Made by a program: the position numbers and the translations under genes. A stretch of DNA of 64,000 nt from Leisingera aquimarina DSM 24565 (GTDB lineage Bacteria > Pseudomonadota > Alphaproteobacteria > Rhodobacterales > Rhodobacteraceae). Shown piece by piece: positions 26,429-36,348 of the stretch. Positions within the stretch are counted from its first letter, which is position 1, and every line of letters begins with the position of its first letter. The stretch covers positions 2,813,719-2,877,718 of the forward strand of contig NZ_KI421504.1 of assembly GCF_000473165.1 (NCBI RefSeq). Reading direction: 5' to 3'. Below the pieces are notes generated by a model. That model worked only from the letters and a program-made list of their open reading frames with translations. It did no database searches and was not told the DNA's origin.

Positions 26429-28063
26429 TTACTCAGAGGTGCGGAATCGGCTGTTCTGAATGACAAATATTGCCGTGAGCGGCGCCAGGAGGAGGATCAC
26501 GCCGACAGTGATAAGCAGCATGCCCAGCTGCGAATAATCGGCGGGAGTGGTGATGGTGCCTGCCGAATCTGTGACCTCGCGGGTCACCAGGAAGATTTCG
26601 TTCAGGTACTTCGTGCCGAGGCTAGAGGCCGACAGCGCCAGATTGGTGAAGGAGGCCATGACCGCAAAGAAGGTGGCTTTCAGCCCCGAGGGTGCGTTGC
26701 GGGCGATCCAGGCGAGCATCGGGATCATCGCGACCTGGCCCAGCGGGGATTCGACGGCTGTGTCGACCATGGCGATGAAGCGCGCATCAACCAGGCCCCC
26801 GGTCATCGCCGCGGTCCAATGATGGGCGCCGTAGTAAAGCGCGATGTTGGGCAGGCTGAGGACGGCCTCGGTGATGGCGAGGAAGGCGACGATCCAGGTG
26901 ATCGGGCGGCTGGCCATCATCGGGCGGAAGATCAGCATGCCCGCCAGCGTCAGCAGCGAGGTGATCAGGGCCAGCACCGACAGGAACTGCTGATCAAACC
27001 CGAGCACGTCGATTTCGAACCAGGTGGCGCCTGGGCCGCGCAGGGGCGTGGCGCGGTAGACAAAGATGATGATGGCGGTGCCGATCAGGGCGCGGGCCTG
27101 GTCCGTGGGCAGGACCGCCACCAGCTGGCGCATCAGCAGCAGCACGATGCCCATGGAACCAGAAAAAACGATTTCTTGCGAATAAGGCACATCGCCAAGG
27201 CCCACCGCGAGGGAGAGCAGGACAAAGGCGCCGCCGCCGATGAAATACCAGTGATTTGGCGTGACCGGCTCACGCGGGAGTTCGATGCGGGCGCGGATCT
27301 CTGCCTCCGCGGCACCGGCACGGCGCAGCTGGGCAGCCTTGCGCCATTTCTGCCAGATCGCCAAGGCCACGCCCGAAAGCGAGATCACCGGGATCAGCAG
27401 AGCGAGACTGAAGACAAAGCCGTAAAGCGCGCCTTTGCCCTCCTGCGGCAGCGCATCGGCGCCGTCGAACAGGGCAACGTTAAGCGCGGCGGCGGCGCTG
27501 GAGCCGCCGATCAGCGCGATGCGGCCGAAGGTCTGCATGGTGGTGTGCAGGGATTTGGTCTCAGCCTCGGGCAGGGGCTGGCCTTGGCCATCCGCATGGG
27601 GCACGGCCTCGACCGACATCGCGTCAGCCACCACATCCTGCAGCACATATCCGCAAGGGGCCAGCAGCGCGGCGGTGACATACCAGGCGCTGAGCGGCAT
27701 CACGGTGCCCATCCTCGCAGGTTCCAGCACGATGGCAGCAAGGATAGCGTAGCTGCCGGCCATCAGGGCGGCACCTGCGAGGATCAGCAGATATTTCCAG
27801 CGCCAGATCAGATCAACGAGATGCCCCAGCGGCATCTTCAGCGCCCAGGGCAGACCCACCCAGAACGCCAGTCCTGCCAGAAAGGCAGCGGATAAGTCCA
27901 GGTATTCCTTGACATAAAACGATGCGGCGACGGTGGTGATGCCCTGCGCGCCATAGGCGAAATAGATCAGCAGCGGCGGGAAGAAGGACCAGCGCAGCTG
28001 ACGGAACAGGTCCAGAATGATGCTGTCGAACCATCCCCAGGCCAGCACCGCCGCACGGGTCAT
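26429..28063 (-). CDS. MFS transporter, BT1 (folate-biopterin transporter) type
   Basis: 544-aa membrane protein with about 12 or more hydrophobic segments. The N-terminal block FYVKEYLDLSAAFLAG and WALKMPLGHLVDLIWRWKYL resembles the BT1/folate-biopterin branch of the major facilitator superfamily. A charged cytoplasmic loop sits near residues 240-285. The start lies 13 bases after the corC-like stop, so it is probably the last gene of the five-gene unit reading down from 32071. Substrate is uncertain. Confidence 0.75.
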   Translation of the reverse strand: MTRAAVLAWGWFDSIILDLFRQLRWSFFPPLLIYFAYGAQGITTVAASFYVKEYLDLSAAFLAGLAFWVGLPWALKMPLGHLVDLIWRWKYLLILAGAALMAGSYAILAAIVLEPARMGTVMPLSAWYVTAALLAPCGYVLQDVVADAMSVEAVPHADGQGQPLPEAETKSLHTTMQTFGRIALIGGSSAAAALNVALFDGADALPQEGKGALYGFVFSLALLIPVISLSGVALAIWQKWRKAAQLRRAGAAEAEIRARIELPREPVTPNHWYFIGGGAFVLLSLAVGLGDVPYSQEIVFSGSMGIVLLLMRQLVAVLPTDQARALIGTAIIIFVYRATPLRGPGATWFEIDVLGFDQQFLSVLALITSLLTLAGMLIFRPMMASRPITWIVAFLAITEAVLSLPNIALYYGAHHWTAAMTGGLVDARFIAMVDTAVESPLGQVAMIPMLAWIARNAPSGLKATFFAVMASFTNLALSASSLGTKYLNEIFLVTREVTDSAGTITTPADYSQLGMLLITVGVILLLAPLTAIFVIQNSRFRTSE

Positions 28064-28076
28064 GCGTGGGTCCTTG

Positions 28077-29387
28077 TCACGACAAGGGCCGGATTTTGAG
28101 ACCGGTCACCCGGTTGCCCTCGCGTTCGGTCACTTCAAAGCGAAAACCATGGAAGGAAAACACCTGGCCTGTTGTCGGGATCATCTGTGCCTCGTGTATG
28201 ACCAGCCCGGCGATGGTGTTGGCCTCCTCATCTGGCAGGTTCCAATCGGTGGCGCGGTTCAGGTCGCGGATGGTGGTGACGCCCTCGACCAGAAAAGACC
28301 CATCGGTGGTTTTCTTGACGATGCTTTCCTCATCAGGGTCGAACTCGTCGGTGATTTCACCAACGATTTCTTCCAGAATATCCTCCAGCGTGATCAGCCC
28401 CTGCAGTGCGCCGTATTCATCCACCACCAGCGCGAAGTGAGAGCGCATCCGCAGGAACTGGCGCATCTGCTCGTCCAAAGTGGTGGTTTCGGGCACAAAA
28501 TAGGGGGCTTTGGCGACCTCGGCGATGTCAAAGGAGGTGAGACGCCCGGTGTCGCCCTCTGCGCCGCCGGCCTGTTCGTACATCGCCCGGAACAGATCCT
28601 TGGCATGGACCACGCCAATGATGTTTTCCTGCTCGCCGCGGAACACCGGCAAGCGGGTGTGCGGGCTTTGCAGGCATTGCTCCAGGATGGTTTCCGGTTC
28701 CGCATCCGCGTCGATCATTTCGATCTTGGAGCGGTGCAGCATGATTTCTTCGACAAACCGATCGGACAGATCCAGCGCGCCCAGGATGCGGTCGCGGTCT
28801 TCTTTTTCGACCACGCCTTCGGAATGGCCCAGATGCAGCGCGCCTGCGATTTCCTCGCGCACCGCCATGATGTGGCTGTCGGGATCGATCCGCACACCAA
28901 AGATGGCGAGCACCCCGCGTACCAGCAACCGGACCAAGCCGACCACGGGGGCCAGCAGGGTGACCAGAACGCCGATCACCGGCGCAACAGCAGCCGCGGC
29001 CTTTTCTGCGTTGGAAATGGCATATGTTTTAGGCAGCACCTCGGCAAAAACCAGCACCAGAACGGTCATCACCAAAGTGGCCAAGGCGACGCCGCTTTCC
29101 CCGAAGGCACGGGTGAACAGGGCAGTCGCCAGCGACGTGCCCAGGATGTTAACCAAGTTGTTGCCCAAGAGGACCGAGCCGATCAGCTTTTCACTGTCCT
29201 CGGTCACGCTGAGCGCCTTTTGGGCGCCATGCGATCCTTTGTCGGCCTGGCTGCGCAGTTTTCCGCGCGAGGCGGCGGTCAGCGCAGTTTCCGAGCCGGA
29301 GAAGAAACCGGACAGCACAAGCAGCAGCACAATGGCCCCGGCAGTGGTCCAGAAGGCGCTGTCGAGTACGGTGGAGGCAGTGTCCAT
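28077..29387 (-). CDS. HlyC/CorC-family membrane protein (CNNM and CBS domains)
   Basis: 436-aa protein of the CorC/CNNM group, thought to move or regulate Mg2+ and Co2+. Order: a CNNM membrane domain (about residues 10-190, LSGFFSGSETALTAASRGKL at its start), a CBS pair (about 205-335, VFRGEQENIIGVVHAKDLF and HFALVVDEYGALQGLITLED), and a CorC_HlyC domain at the end (about 350-435). It lies 81 bases after xerD and just before the BT1-type transporter. Often annotated as a hemolysin, which is misleading. Confidence 0.9.
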   Translation of the reverse strand: MDTASTVLDSAFWTTAGAIVLLLVLSGFFSGSETALTAASRGKLRSQADKGSHGAQKALSVTEDSEKLIGSVLLGNNLVNILGTSLATALFTRAFGESGVALATLVMTVLVLVFAEVLPKTYAISNAEKAAAAVAPVIGVLVTLLAPVVGLVRLLVRGVLAIFGVRIDPDSHIMAVREEIAGALHLGHSEGVVEKEDRDRILGALDLSDRFVEEIMLHRSKIEMIDADAEPETILEQCLQSPHTRLPVFRGEQENIIGVVHAKDLFRAMYEQAGGAEGDTGRLTSFDIAEVAKAPYFVPETTTLDEQMRQFLRMRSHFALVVDEYGALQGLITLEDILEEIVGEITDEFDPDEESIVKKTTDGSFLVEGVTTIRDLNRATDWNLPDEEANTIAGLVIHEAQMIPTTGQVFSFHGFRFEVTEREGNRVTGLKIRPLS

Positions 29388-29468
29388 GAGAGGTCCAGAG
29401 ATCCGGTCTATTGAATGTTCGCTGTATTTATGGGGGTTTGCCGCAGGCGCTTCAAGTTCTAGAGATGC

Positions 29469-30413
29469 TTAGCCCGCATCCTTGGCCAGCGGGTGATGCT
29501 CCAGCACCAGTTCCTGCAGGCGGGCGTCCAGCACATGGGTGTAGATCTCGGTGGTGGCGATGTCGGCGTGGCCGAGCAGCGCCTGGATTGCGCGCAAGTC
29601 AGCGCCATTGGCCAAAAGATGGGTGGCAAAGGCGTGCCGCAGCGTATGCGGTGTGACCTTGTCCGGAGAGACACCGCCGGTGACCGCCAGTTCCTTGATC
29701 AGCAGGTAAAAGCGGTGCCGGGTCAGGTGGCCGGACTTGCCGCGCGAGGGGAAAAGGAAACGCGAGGCGGGCTTGCCCTTTGCTTCATGCTCTGCCTCGG
29801 TATCGTCGCGGGTGACCAGCCAGACGGCCAGCGCGTCGCGTGCGGGCGGCGACAGCGGCACCATACGCTCCTTGCCGCCTTTGCCCATGATCAGCAGCAT
29901 GCGCGGGTCGCCGCGGGCGGAGGATACCGGCAGTGAGACCAGCTCACTCACCCGCATTCCGGTGGCATAGAGCAATTCCATCAAACAGGTATTACGCAGC
30001 CGGTCTGCGGTGCTGCGGCCGGTTTGGCGCGCGGCGTCCAGCAGGCGGTCGACCTCGATGACGTCCAGCGTTTTGGGCAAGCGTTTCTCGCGTCCGGGGC
30101 CGCGGATCTGAATAGCCGGGTTGTCCTCGCGCCAGCCTTCCTCAAACGCAAAACGGTAGATCTGCTTGGCTGCCGACAGCCGCCGCGCCCGGGTCGAACG
30201 GGCCAGCCCCTGCGCATCGCAATTGATCAGATAGGCCTCGATGTCGTCCTGACTGGCGGTGAGGAAGTCCAGCTTCCGGTGCTCAAGCCAGGCTGTCAGA
30301 TCCTTAAGGTCGCGGCCATAGGCCAGAAGCGTGTTTTGCGATGCGCCGGCCTCAGCGGCCTGAGCGTCCAGGAAGGTGGAAATCCACTGGAAATTGTTGC
30401 GGGGGGCGGCCAT
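29469..30413 (-). CDS. xerD: Tyrosine recombinase XerD
   Basis: 314-aa site-specific recombinase that works with XerC at dif to resolve chromosome dimers. A SAM-like core-binding domain occupies about residues 5-95. The catalytic residues are all present: R154 (TGMRVSEL), Lys in MGKGGKER (178-181), H256 and R259 (HTLRH), H282 (LLGHADI) and the nucleophile Y291 (TEIYTHV). The one-base gap to the upstream 505-aa gene implies coupled expression. Chromosomal setting and length favour XerD over a phage integrase. Confidence 0.92.
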   Translation of the reverse strand: MAAPRNNFQWISTFLDAQAAEAGASQNTLLAYGRDLKDLTAWLEHRKLDFLTASQDDIEAYLINCDAQGLARSTRARRLSAAKQIYRFAFEEGWREDNPAIQIRGPGREKRLPKTLDVIEVDRLLDAARQTGRSTADRLRNTCLMELLYATGMRVSELVSLPVSSARGDPRMLLIMGKGGKERMVPLSPPARDALAVWLVTRDDTEAEHEAKGKPASRFLFPSRGKSGHLTRHRFYLLIKELAVTGGVSPDKVTPHTLRHAFATHLLANGADLRAIQALLGHADIATTEIYTHVLDARLQELVLEHHPLAKDAG

Positions 30414-30414
30414 G

Positions 30415-31932
30415 CTATTGCTGCTCCAGCAGCATCAGCTGCAAGGCGGCGCGGCGGGCCGTGTCCTCCAGCCCGACAGCGCGGAAAGCTGCCAGCGCTG
30501 CGGTCAAGTCACCAAGGTTGCCATCGGCACCTTGGGCAAACAGCAGCATGCTGCGCAGGATCGCTTCGCCCAGTTGGCCATTGTCCAGCAGTTGCCGGAT
30601 CGCGGGCGGCACCGGGGCCGTTGTGCCAAACCCCAGCGAGATCGCCTCAGCCACTGGCGACGGGGCGGCGGCGTCACCAGGCCTGCCCTGGGCCAGGGCT
30701 GCCAGGAACGGGTCGGCTCCGCCATCGGCCGGGGCGTCATGCGCGGCCAATTCATAAGCCGGCGACAACAGGCGGATACGCCAAGCCAGGGCAGCGGTCC
30801 GGCCGTTCAGGCTTGACCGCGCCAGCAGTTCGCCGAAGAGGTCGGCAAATACGGTTTCCGTTCCCGCTTGCTGCATCGCCTTCCAGGCGCGGGGCAGGGA
30901 GCGGGCAATGGCGTCTGCGTTACCGGAGCTGAGGTCGCTTTCCAGCTGCTGGACAGCCGCAACCCGGTCCCAGATACCGCCTGATGCGGCAGGTTTGCGG
31001 GCGCTGAACAGGCCAAGATACTGATTGGGATTGAGCGCACCGCCACGGGCCAGCCGCTCCGCTGCCTGCAGCTGCGCCTTCCAGCCGGCAATGTCGCGCA
31101 GATCTGCCGCGGCAAAGGCTGGCGGCAGGGGGGCGGTGGGCATCGCCTCGCCAATGGTTTCGAACAGGCGGAAGGTCAGCGGATCCGGATCCGCCGGGCG
31201 GCGCAGCGGCGGTGCCAGCTCAAACAGATCGGGGTTCAGAAAACGGTCCAAAAGCTGCATCTGGTTTTCGGGCAGCAGCTCCAGCGCGTGGGCGGTTTCC
31301 ATCATCAGCGCCGCAGTGGGCCAGTCGCTGCGCCGCGCTGCGCAAAAGATCCTGGCCGCGTAGCTGTCTGACAGATGCGGCGAGGCCGTGAGGGCGGCGC
31401 AAGAGGCGTCCTCGCTGCCAGTCAATAGGGTGGCGTCAAACCAGCGTGTGAAACGGTCCTTGCTGTCCGTGGGGCCTGCATGTTCAACCAGAGCCTGGGA
31501 GGGATCAGTGGCCCCAAGCGCCAGCAGCCGGTCCAGCCGGGCCAGCAAAATCCGGTCGCCTGCCGCGGCCGGCGGCCGGGATTCGGAAAGCAGCAGTGTA
31601 AACAGCAACGCCTGCATCGCCGGGCTGCCGCGCACCGGAACTGTTTCGATAAGATGGGTCACATCATCATCATTGCTGCCGCGCCACAAATCTGCGGGCA
31701 GGCCGGTTGCCGAGGCCGGAACCAGCCCGATGGGGGGCACCAGCGTCTCCAAAGGTGTGACCGAAACTGACGGAAATGCAGCCGTGCCTGCCACCGGCGG
31801 CTCCAGCAGCACAGTGCCCGGCAGCTCGCTGCGCGGCTGCGGCTGGTTCAGCCAGTCAATCGCCGCCAGGGGTTCATTTGCAAGCGCACTGCCTGCCATC
31901 ATCACCCCGGCGGCAGCCGCCCTAATCCGCAT
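30415..31932 (-). CDS. Exported hypothetical protein, 505 aa
   Basis: I do not recognise a named family. A probable signal peptide (AAAAGVMMAGSALA-NE) directs it to the periplasm. The rest is Ala/Leu-rich and predominantly helical, with repeated LxxLL-like and DDxxLAxxL patterns that suggest an alpha-solenoid or TPR-like scaffold; no catalytic motif stands out. The start overlaps the end of the 49-aa membrane protein gene by 11 bases and the stop is one base before xerD, so all three are one unit. Similar proteins occur next to xerD and aroK in related genomes as far as I recall. Confidence 0.8.
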   Translation of the reverse strand: MRIRAAAAGVMMAGSALANEPLAAIDWLNQPQPRSELPGTVLLEPPVAGTAAFPSVSVTPLETLVPPIGLVPASATGLPADLWRGSNDDDVTHLIETVPVRGSPAMQALLFTLLLSESRPPAAAGDRILLARLDRLLALGATDPSQALVEHAGPTDSKDRFTRWFDATLLTGSEDASCAALTASPHLSDSYAARIFCAARRSDWPTAALMMETAHALELLPENQMQLLDRFLNPDLFELAPPLRRPADPDPLTFRLFETIGEAMPTAPLPPAFAAADLRDIAGWKAQLQAAERLARGGALNPNQYLGLFSARKPAASGGIWDRVAAVQQLESDLSSGNADAIARSLPRAWKAMQQAGTETVFADLFGELLARSSLNGRTAALAWRIRLLSPAYELAAHDAPADGGADPFLAALAQGRPGDAAAPSPVAEAISLGFGTTAPVPPAIRQLLDNGQLGEAILRSMLLFAQGADGNLGDLTAALAAFRAVGLEDTARRAALQLMLLEQQ

Positions 31933-32071
31933 TCAGCACCACTGGCTTGCGCACTTCGGTGCTGGGCGCGCGGAAATCGGCGCCGAACCACGGCCCCACA
32001 TAGGCATAGCCCACAAGCCCGATTGCCGCCAGAACCGCCAAATAGACCAGATACTTAATCAATCGCCCCAT
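31922..32071 (-). CDS. 49-aa single-pass membrane protein
   Basis: Starts MGRLIKYLVYLAVLAAIG and ends with a short hydrophilic tail (EVRKPVVLNAD). One membrane helix (about residues 6-28) with the N-terminus cytoplasmic by the positive-inside rule. The frame overlaps the start of the 505-aa exported protein, and the gene is divergent from aroK with 81 bases between the two starts. The overlap and operon position argue that it is real in spite of its size. Function unknown. Confidence 0.7.
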   Translation of the reverse strand: MGRLIKYLVYLAVLAAIGLVGYAYVGPWFGADFRAPSTEVRKPVVLNAD

Positions 32072-32152
32072 AGTATATCCAAAGCCTGTTTCCTGCTCTT
32101 TTGCCCAAGTTATATATTCCCTTTTCCGCAAGATCACGTCATTCACTGAAGA

Positions 32153-32743
32153 ATGAGCGAAAAAGAGCAAAGCAGCGGCCAGAAGGCAGCAGGCCCGGTG
32201 CCGGGGAAACTGAAGAAGACCATCGTGATGGTGGGCATGATGGGGGCTGGCAAAACCGCCGTCGGGCGGGCGCTGGCGGCCCGGCTGGATGTGCCCTTTC
32301 TCGACAGCGATCACGAGATCGAGGCCGCTGCCAACATGACGATCCCCGAGATTTTTTCCCGCGACGGCGAGCCGTTCTTCCGTCAAAAGGAACGGCAGGT
32401 GATCGCGCGCCTTCTGGAGGAGGAACGCGGTGTCCTGTCGACGGGCGGCGGTGCTTTCCTGGCGGAGGAAAACCGCAATGTGATTACCGCCAAAGGGGTC
32501 TCGGTCTGGCTGCAGGCCGATCTGGAGGTTCTGTGGAACCGGGTGCGCCACCGCGACACCAGGCCGCTGCTGCGCACAGCCGACCCGCGCGCGACGCTCA
32601 GCGGCCTGTACCGCGACCGGGTGCCGCTTTATGCCAAGGCGGATCTGACTGTTGTCTCGGATGGCCAGGCTGCGATTGAAACCATGGTTGACCGGGTGCT
32701 GGAGGCCTTGCAGGCACGCCCCGATGTATTGGAGTGGACATGA
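32153..32743 (+). CDS. aroK: Shikimate kinase
   Basis: 196-aa P-loop kinase that phosphorylates shikimate in aromatic amino acid synthesis. GMMGAGKTAVG is the Walker A motif, LDSDHEIE holds the substrate-binding Asp, and LSTGGGAFL and RDTRPLL are the shikimate and lid motifs. A 25-residue hydrophilic extension precedes the domain. The stop overlaps the aroB start (ATGA), the usual order in alphaproteobacteria. Confidence 0.95.
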   Translation: MSEKEQSSGQKAAGPVPGKLKKTIVMVGMMGAGKTAVGRALAARLDVPFLDSDHEIEAAANMTIPEIFSRDGEPFFRQKERQVIARLLEEERGVLSTGGGAFLAEENRNVITAKGVSVWLQADLEVLWNRVRHRDTRPLLRTADPRATLSGLYRDRVPLYAKADLTVVSDGQAAIETMVDRVLEALQARPDVLEWT

Positions 32744-33849
32744 TGGAACGCAGGGTTCACGTGCCTCTGGGCGAGCGGGCCTACGATGTGGTGATCGGCC
32801 CCGGCCTGCTGGCGCAGGCAGGGGAGCGGATCAAACCGTTGCTGAAGCGGCCGCAGGTGGCGGTGCTGACGGACGAGACCGTGGCGGAAAAGCACCTGGA
32901 GGGTTTGCGCGCCGGGCTGGCGGCCGCGGGTGTTGAGATGACCGCGCTGGCGCTGCCTCCGGGCGAGGCGACCAAGGGCTGGCCGCAGTTCACCCGCGCG
33001 GTTGAATGGCTGCTGGAGCAGAAGGTCGAGCGGGGCGACGTGGTTGTCGCATTCGGCGGCGGTGTGATCGGAGACCTGGCGGGTTTCGCCGCGGCGGTAC
33101 TGCGCCGCGGTGTGCGGTTTGTGCAGATCCCGACGTCGCTCTTGGCGCAGGTCGACAGTTCGGTGGGCGGCAAGACCGGCATCAACGCGCCACAGGGTAA
33201 AAACCTGATCGGCGCTTTTCACCAGCCCGCGCTGGTGCTGGCCGACACCTCGGTTCTGGAGACCTTGACGCCGCGCGATTTCCTGTCCGGCTACGGCGAA
33301 GTTGTGAAATACGGGCTGCTCGGGGACGCCGGGTTCTTCGCCTGGCTTGAAGAGCATGGTCCTGCGCTGGCTGAAGGCGATGTCGCGGCGCGGGTTGAGG
33401 CGGTTGCGCGCTCGGTTCAGATGAAGGCGGATATCGTCGTGCGCGACGAAACCGAGCAGGGCGACCGGGCGCTGCTGAACCTGGGCCATACCTTTTGCCA
33501 TTCGCTGGAGGCGGCCACTGGCTATTCCGACCGGCTGCTGCATGGCGAGGGCGTGGCCATCGGCTGCGCCTTGGCGTTTGAGCTGTCGGCCAAGCTGGGG
33601 CTGTGCTCGCAAGAGGACCCCAGCCGGGTCCGGGCGCATCTGAAGGCGATGGGCATGAAGACCGATCTGGCTGATATTCCTGGCGATCTGCCAGGGGCGG
33701 AGGTGCTGCTGGGTCTGATGGGGCAAGACAAAAAAGTTGTTGCCGGCCAGCTACGGTTTATCCTGGCGCGTGGGATTGGCGACGCGTTTGTAACAGGTGA
33801 CGTTCCGCCTGAAACAGTGTTGGACGTGCTGCGCGGCTCCGGGGCCTGA
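32740..33849 (+). CDS. aroB: 3-dehydroquinate synthase
   Basis: 369-aa NAD- and metal-dependent enzyme that cyclises DAHP to 3-dehydroquinate. GGAG at 32731-32734 supports the ATG at 32740 (32743 is also possible). AFGGGVIGDLAGFAAAVLRR is the NAD-binding block and SSVGGKTGIN and LNLGHTFCHSLE are active-site motifs; the metal ligands include the Glu of GYGEVVKYG and the His residues of GHTFCH and LLHGEG. Translationally coupled to aroK. Confidence 0.95.
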   Translation: MMERRVHVPLGERAYDVVIGPGLLAQAGERIKPLLKRPQVAVLTDETVAEKHLEGLRAGLAAAGVEMTALALPPGEATKGWPQFTRAVEWLLEQKVERGDVVVAFGGGVIGDLAGFAAAVLRRGVRFVQIPTSLLAQVDSSVGGKTGINAPQGKNLIGAFHQPALVLADTSVLETLTPRDFLSGYGEVVKYGLLGDAGFFAWLEEHGPALAEGDVAARVEAVARSVQMKADIVVRDETEQGDRALLNLGHTFCHSLEAATGYSDRLLHGEGVAIGCALAFELSAKLGLCSQEDPSRVRAHLKAMGMKTDLADIPGDLPGAEVLLGLMGQDKKVVAGQLRFILARGIGDAFVTGDVPPETVLDVLRGSGA

Positions 33850-33861
33850 GACTGGAAAACA

Positions 33862-33890
33862 AAAAGGGCAGCCGTGGGGACTGCCCTTTT
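33862..33890. terminator. Bidirectional terminator between aroB and the chemoreceptor gene
   Basis: AAAAGGGCAG at 33862-33871 pairs perfectly with CTGCCCTTTT at 33881-33890, giving an A-tract and T-tract on either side. It serves both convergent genes. Confidence 0.85.
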
Positions 33891-33921
33891 CAGGTGCATC
33901 GGAATTGAGCTTTTCGGCGGA

Positions 33922-36135
33922 TCAGGCTGCGGCGCTGCCGCCAAAATCCTGATCATCCCAGTCGTCGGCATCAAAATCGATCGTCGCTGCCGGGGGGGCA
34001 TAGGCATCCGGTCCGGCCAGCGCGTTCTGAGCCGGAGCAGCCTCGCCGACGGAGAATTGCTGGACCAGTTCGCGCAGCTCCTGGGCTTGCTCGGACAACG
34101 AGGTGGTCGCCGCCGTGGTTTCTTCGGCCATGGCAGCATTTTGCTGTGCCATCATCTCCAGATCGCCAACGGCGGTATTGACTTCGCCCATTCGCGACGA
34201 CTGCTCTTTCATATTGCCGGCGATTTCGATGACCAGACCGGAAATCTCGGCCACTTGATCGTTTACCTGCGACATTGCGGTGCCGGCCTGGTCCACCAAT
34301 GCAGCGCCGTTCTTGACCTGCTCGGAACTGCGCGCAGTCAGCTCGTCAATCTGCTGGACCGCATCGGCGCAGCGCTGCGCCAGCATCCGCACCTCGCTGG
34401 CGACCACCGCAAAACCGCGGCCTGCTTCGCCGGCGCGTGCGGCCTCGACCCCGGCATTCAGCGCCAGAAGATTTGTCTGGAATGCAATATCCTGGATCAC
34501 TTTGGTGATCTGCGAGATTTCCTGCGAGGATTCCTGCAGCTTGTCCATGGCCACAATGGTGTCTTTCACCACCGCGTCGCAGGATTTTACCCCGTTCTGG
34601 GCGCTGTCCGCCAGTTGTTCGGCCCGGCCGGCATTGTCTGCCGACTGCTGAACATTGGCGGTCAGTTCGCTGATTGAATTGGTGGTTTTTTCAAGCGTTG
34701 CCGATTCCGCTTCTGTGCGGTGGGCCAGGTCCATAGAGGCTTCGGCAATGGATTTGGTGCTTTCATCCACGCTGCTGGTCAATTCGCCGATGTTGGAGAT
34801 CGATACGCTCAGCGCCTGCAGCGAGTCGTTCATATCCATCCGGATCGATTTGAATTCTTCCGGGAAGAACTCTTTGATCGGCTTGTCCAAACGCTTGTGT
34901 TGAAGATCCATCAGCGCTTCGCCGATGCGGCGCGCAACGGTCATGATCTCTTCGCGGCGCTGCTTTTCCTCCTCCATACGCTCTTCCTGCTTGCGCTGGG
35001 TCACAGAGCGCAAGTCGACCACATTGCGGGCGACCGAGCCAATCTCGTCCCGGCGGTTTGCACCTGGCACGTCAACGTCTGTTTCACCGGTGCCCAGCTT
35101 CTTCAGCGCGCTGTTCAGAACCGAAAGGCTTTTGGTCATGTCCCGTGCGATGATCACGCTGAGACCCAGAACCGCAACCAGAAGAACAGCTGTGAACACT
35201 GCCATCTCCGCCAGCAGAAACTTGTTGTCCGCATCAAAAGCCTGCATGTCCCGTTCCAAGTGATCGATCAGGATTCCCTCTTTTTTCTGAAGCACTTCCA
35301 GCGCTTTGCTGGCTGCCGAGAACCACTGATCCGATGTCATTTCTGTCTGGGCTCCGCCGCTCAAGATGGCCTTTCGAACGTCCTCGAACGCCTTCATCTC
35401 AGGCGAGGTGAACAGCCCCTGGACGGTCTCGCGGTCTTCCGCAGTTGCGAAATCCATGAACAGCGACAGGCGTTCCTTGAACACTTCATGATAGGCGACA
35501 AAACTTTCCCGGTCGGCCGGTTTCCAGCCGTGTTTGAAGCCAACAGCGCCTGCAGCCCGTTCCAGCCCGGCGGCATCAATTGCGCGCATGAAGAAGGACA
35601 GCGCGACGGCCTCTTGCGAGATCACCGGATTGTCGATGGATTGTGCCAGCGACAGCCCGGTTTGAATGAGGGCCGCGTTCAGATCGGTATAGTAGGCCAG
35701 CATCCGCTTGAGCGAGAGCGTGTGTCCGTCGATCTTGTTGCGGATGTCCTTTTTCTTGGCCAGTTCGGCCTGGGCAAACTGGATGGCCTGTACCGCTTCG
35801 AGCGGGAGCAGGGACTTATCGATGTGGCTGATTTCGGCCAGATAGGCGTCCATCGCGGTGTTGTTTTGCAACCGGACCTGGACCAGTTTTTCTGGCACTG
35901 CGGTGGCAGAGCCTTCCAGATAGGAGGCGCTGAGGCCGCGTTCCAGCTGCAGGTTGTGAACCAAGCTGCTCATATGCTCGATCACTTCGCCGGCCTCGGC
36001 AGTGTTGATCTGGGCGTTTTTGTTCAGCTGAAGCAGAGTCTGTCCCATGAACCACATTGAGAGTACAAGCGGTGCAGCCACCAGAATGGCGATTTTTGCC
36101 TTGACCGGCAGGTGCCCTAAAAATCGCATACTCAT
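33922..36135 (-). CDS. Methyl-accepting chemotaxis protein with NIT-type sensor domain
   Basis: 737-aa chemoreceptor. I place the start at 36135 because AAGGA lies upstream, whereas the longer frame from 36180 has no such site. TM1 is near residues 12-32. The periplasmic part begins [20 protein letters not shown], typical of the NIT (nitrate/nitrite-sensing) helical bundle. TM2 is near 305-330, followed by HAMP, a linker, and the signalling domain with the hairpin tip [20 protein letters not shown]. The C-terminus ends [12 protein letters not shown], an acidic tail but not a classic CheR-binding pentapeptide. Ligand is uncertain; NIT is a fold call, not proof of nitrate sensing. Confidence 0.9.
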   Translation of the reverse strand: MSMRFLGHLPVKAKIAILVAAPLVLSMWFMGQTLLQLNKNAQINTAEAGEVIEHMSSLVHNLQLERGLSASYLEGSATAVPEKLVQVRLQNNTAMDAYLAEISHIDKSLLPLEAVQAIQFAQAELAKKKDIRNKIDGHTLSLKRMLAYYTDLNAALIQTGLSLAQSIDNPVISQEAVALSFFMRAIDAAGLERAAGAVGFKHGWKPADRESFVAYHEVFKERLSLFMDFATAEDRETVQGLFTSPEMKAFEDVRKAILSGGAQTEMTSDQWFSAASKALEVLQKKEGILIDHLERDMQAFDADNKFLLAEMAVFTAVLLVAVLGLSVIIARDMTKSLSVLNSALKKLGTGETDVDVPGANRRDEIGSVARNVVDLRSVTQRKQEERMEEEKQRREEIMTVARRIGEALMDLQHKRLDKPIKEFFPEEFKSIRMDMNDSLQALSVSISNIGELTSSVDESTKSIAEASMDLAHRTEAESATLEKTTNSISELTANVQQSADNAGRAEQLADSAQNGVKSCDAVVKDTIVAMDKLQESSQEISQITKVIQDIAFQTNLLALNAGVEAARAGEAGRGFAVVASEVRMLAQRCADAVQQIDELTARSSEQVKNGAALVDQAGTAMSQVNDQVAEISGLVIEIAGNMKEQSSRMGEVNTAVGDLEMMAQQNAAMAEETTAATTSLSEQAQELRELVQQFSVGEAAPAQNALAGPDAYAPPAATIDFDADDWDDQDFGGSAAA

Positions 36136-36291
36136 ATTCTGAATCCTTGCTGCAAAAATTCTAATAGTTGAATTCAGCATATGAGATGCGTCTTAATAAT
36201 CGCCTACCCGCCCGGTCTGATGAGGTTTTCTGTGCAGCTGCAAAGGTTTGTTCCGCGTCAGTCAGCGCCCGGGATGCCGTCCGAAACAAAA

Positions 36292-36321
36292 AAGCCCCAC
36301 CGGGCGAGGCCAGCGGGGCTT
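36292..36321 (-). terminator. Rho-independent terminator of ssb
   Basis: AAGCCCC at 36292-36298 pairs with GGGGCTT at 36315-36321; read on the minus strand the stem is followed by a run of T. It lies 27 bases after the ssb stop. Confidence 0.85.
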
Positions 36322-36348
36322 CTGTATTGCTGTTCAAGAAAACAAGGT

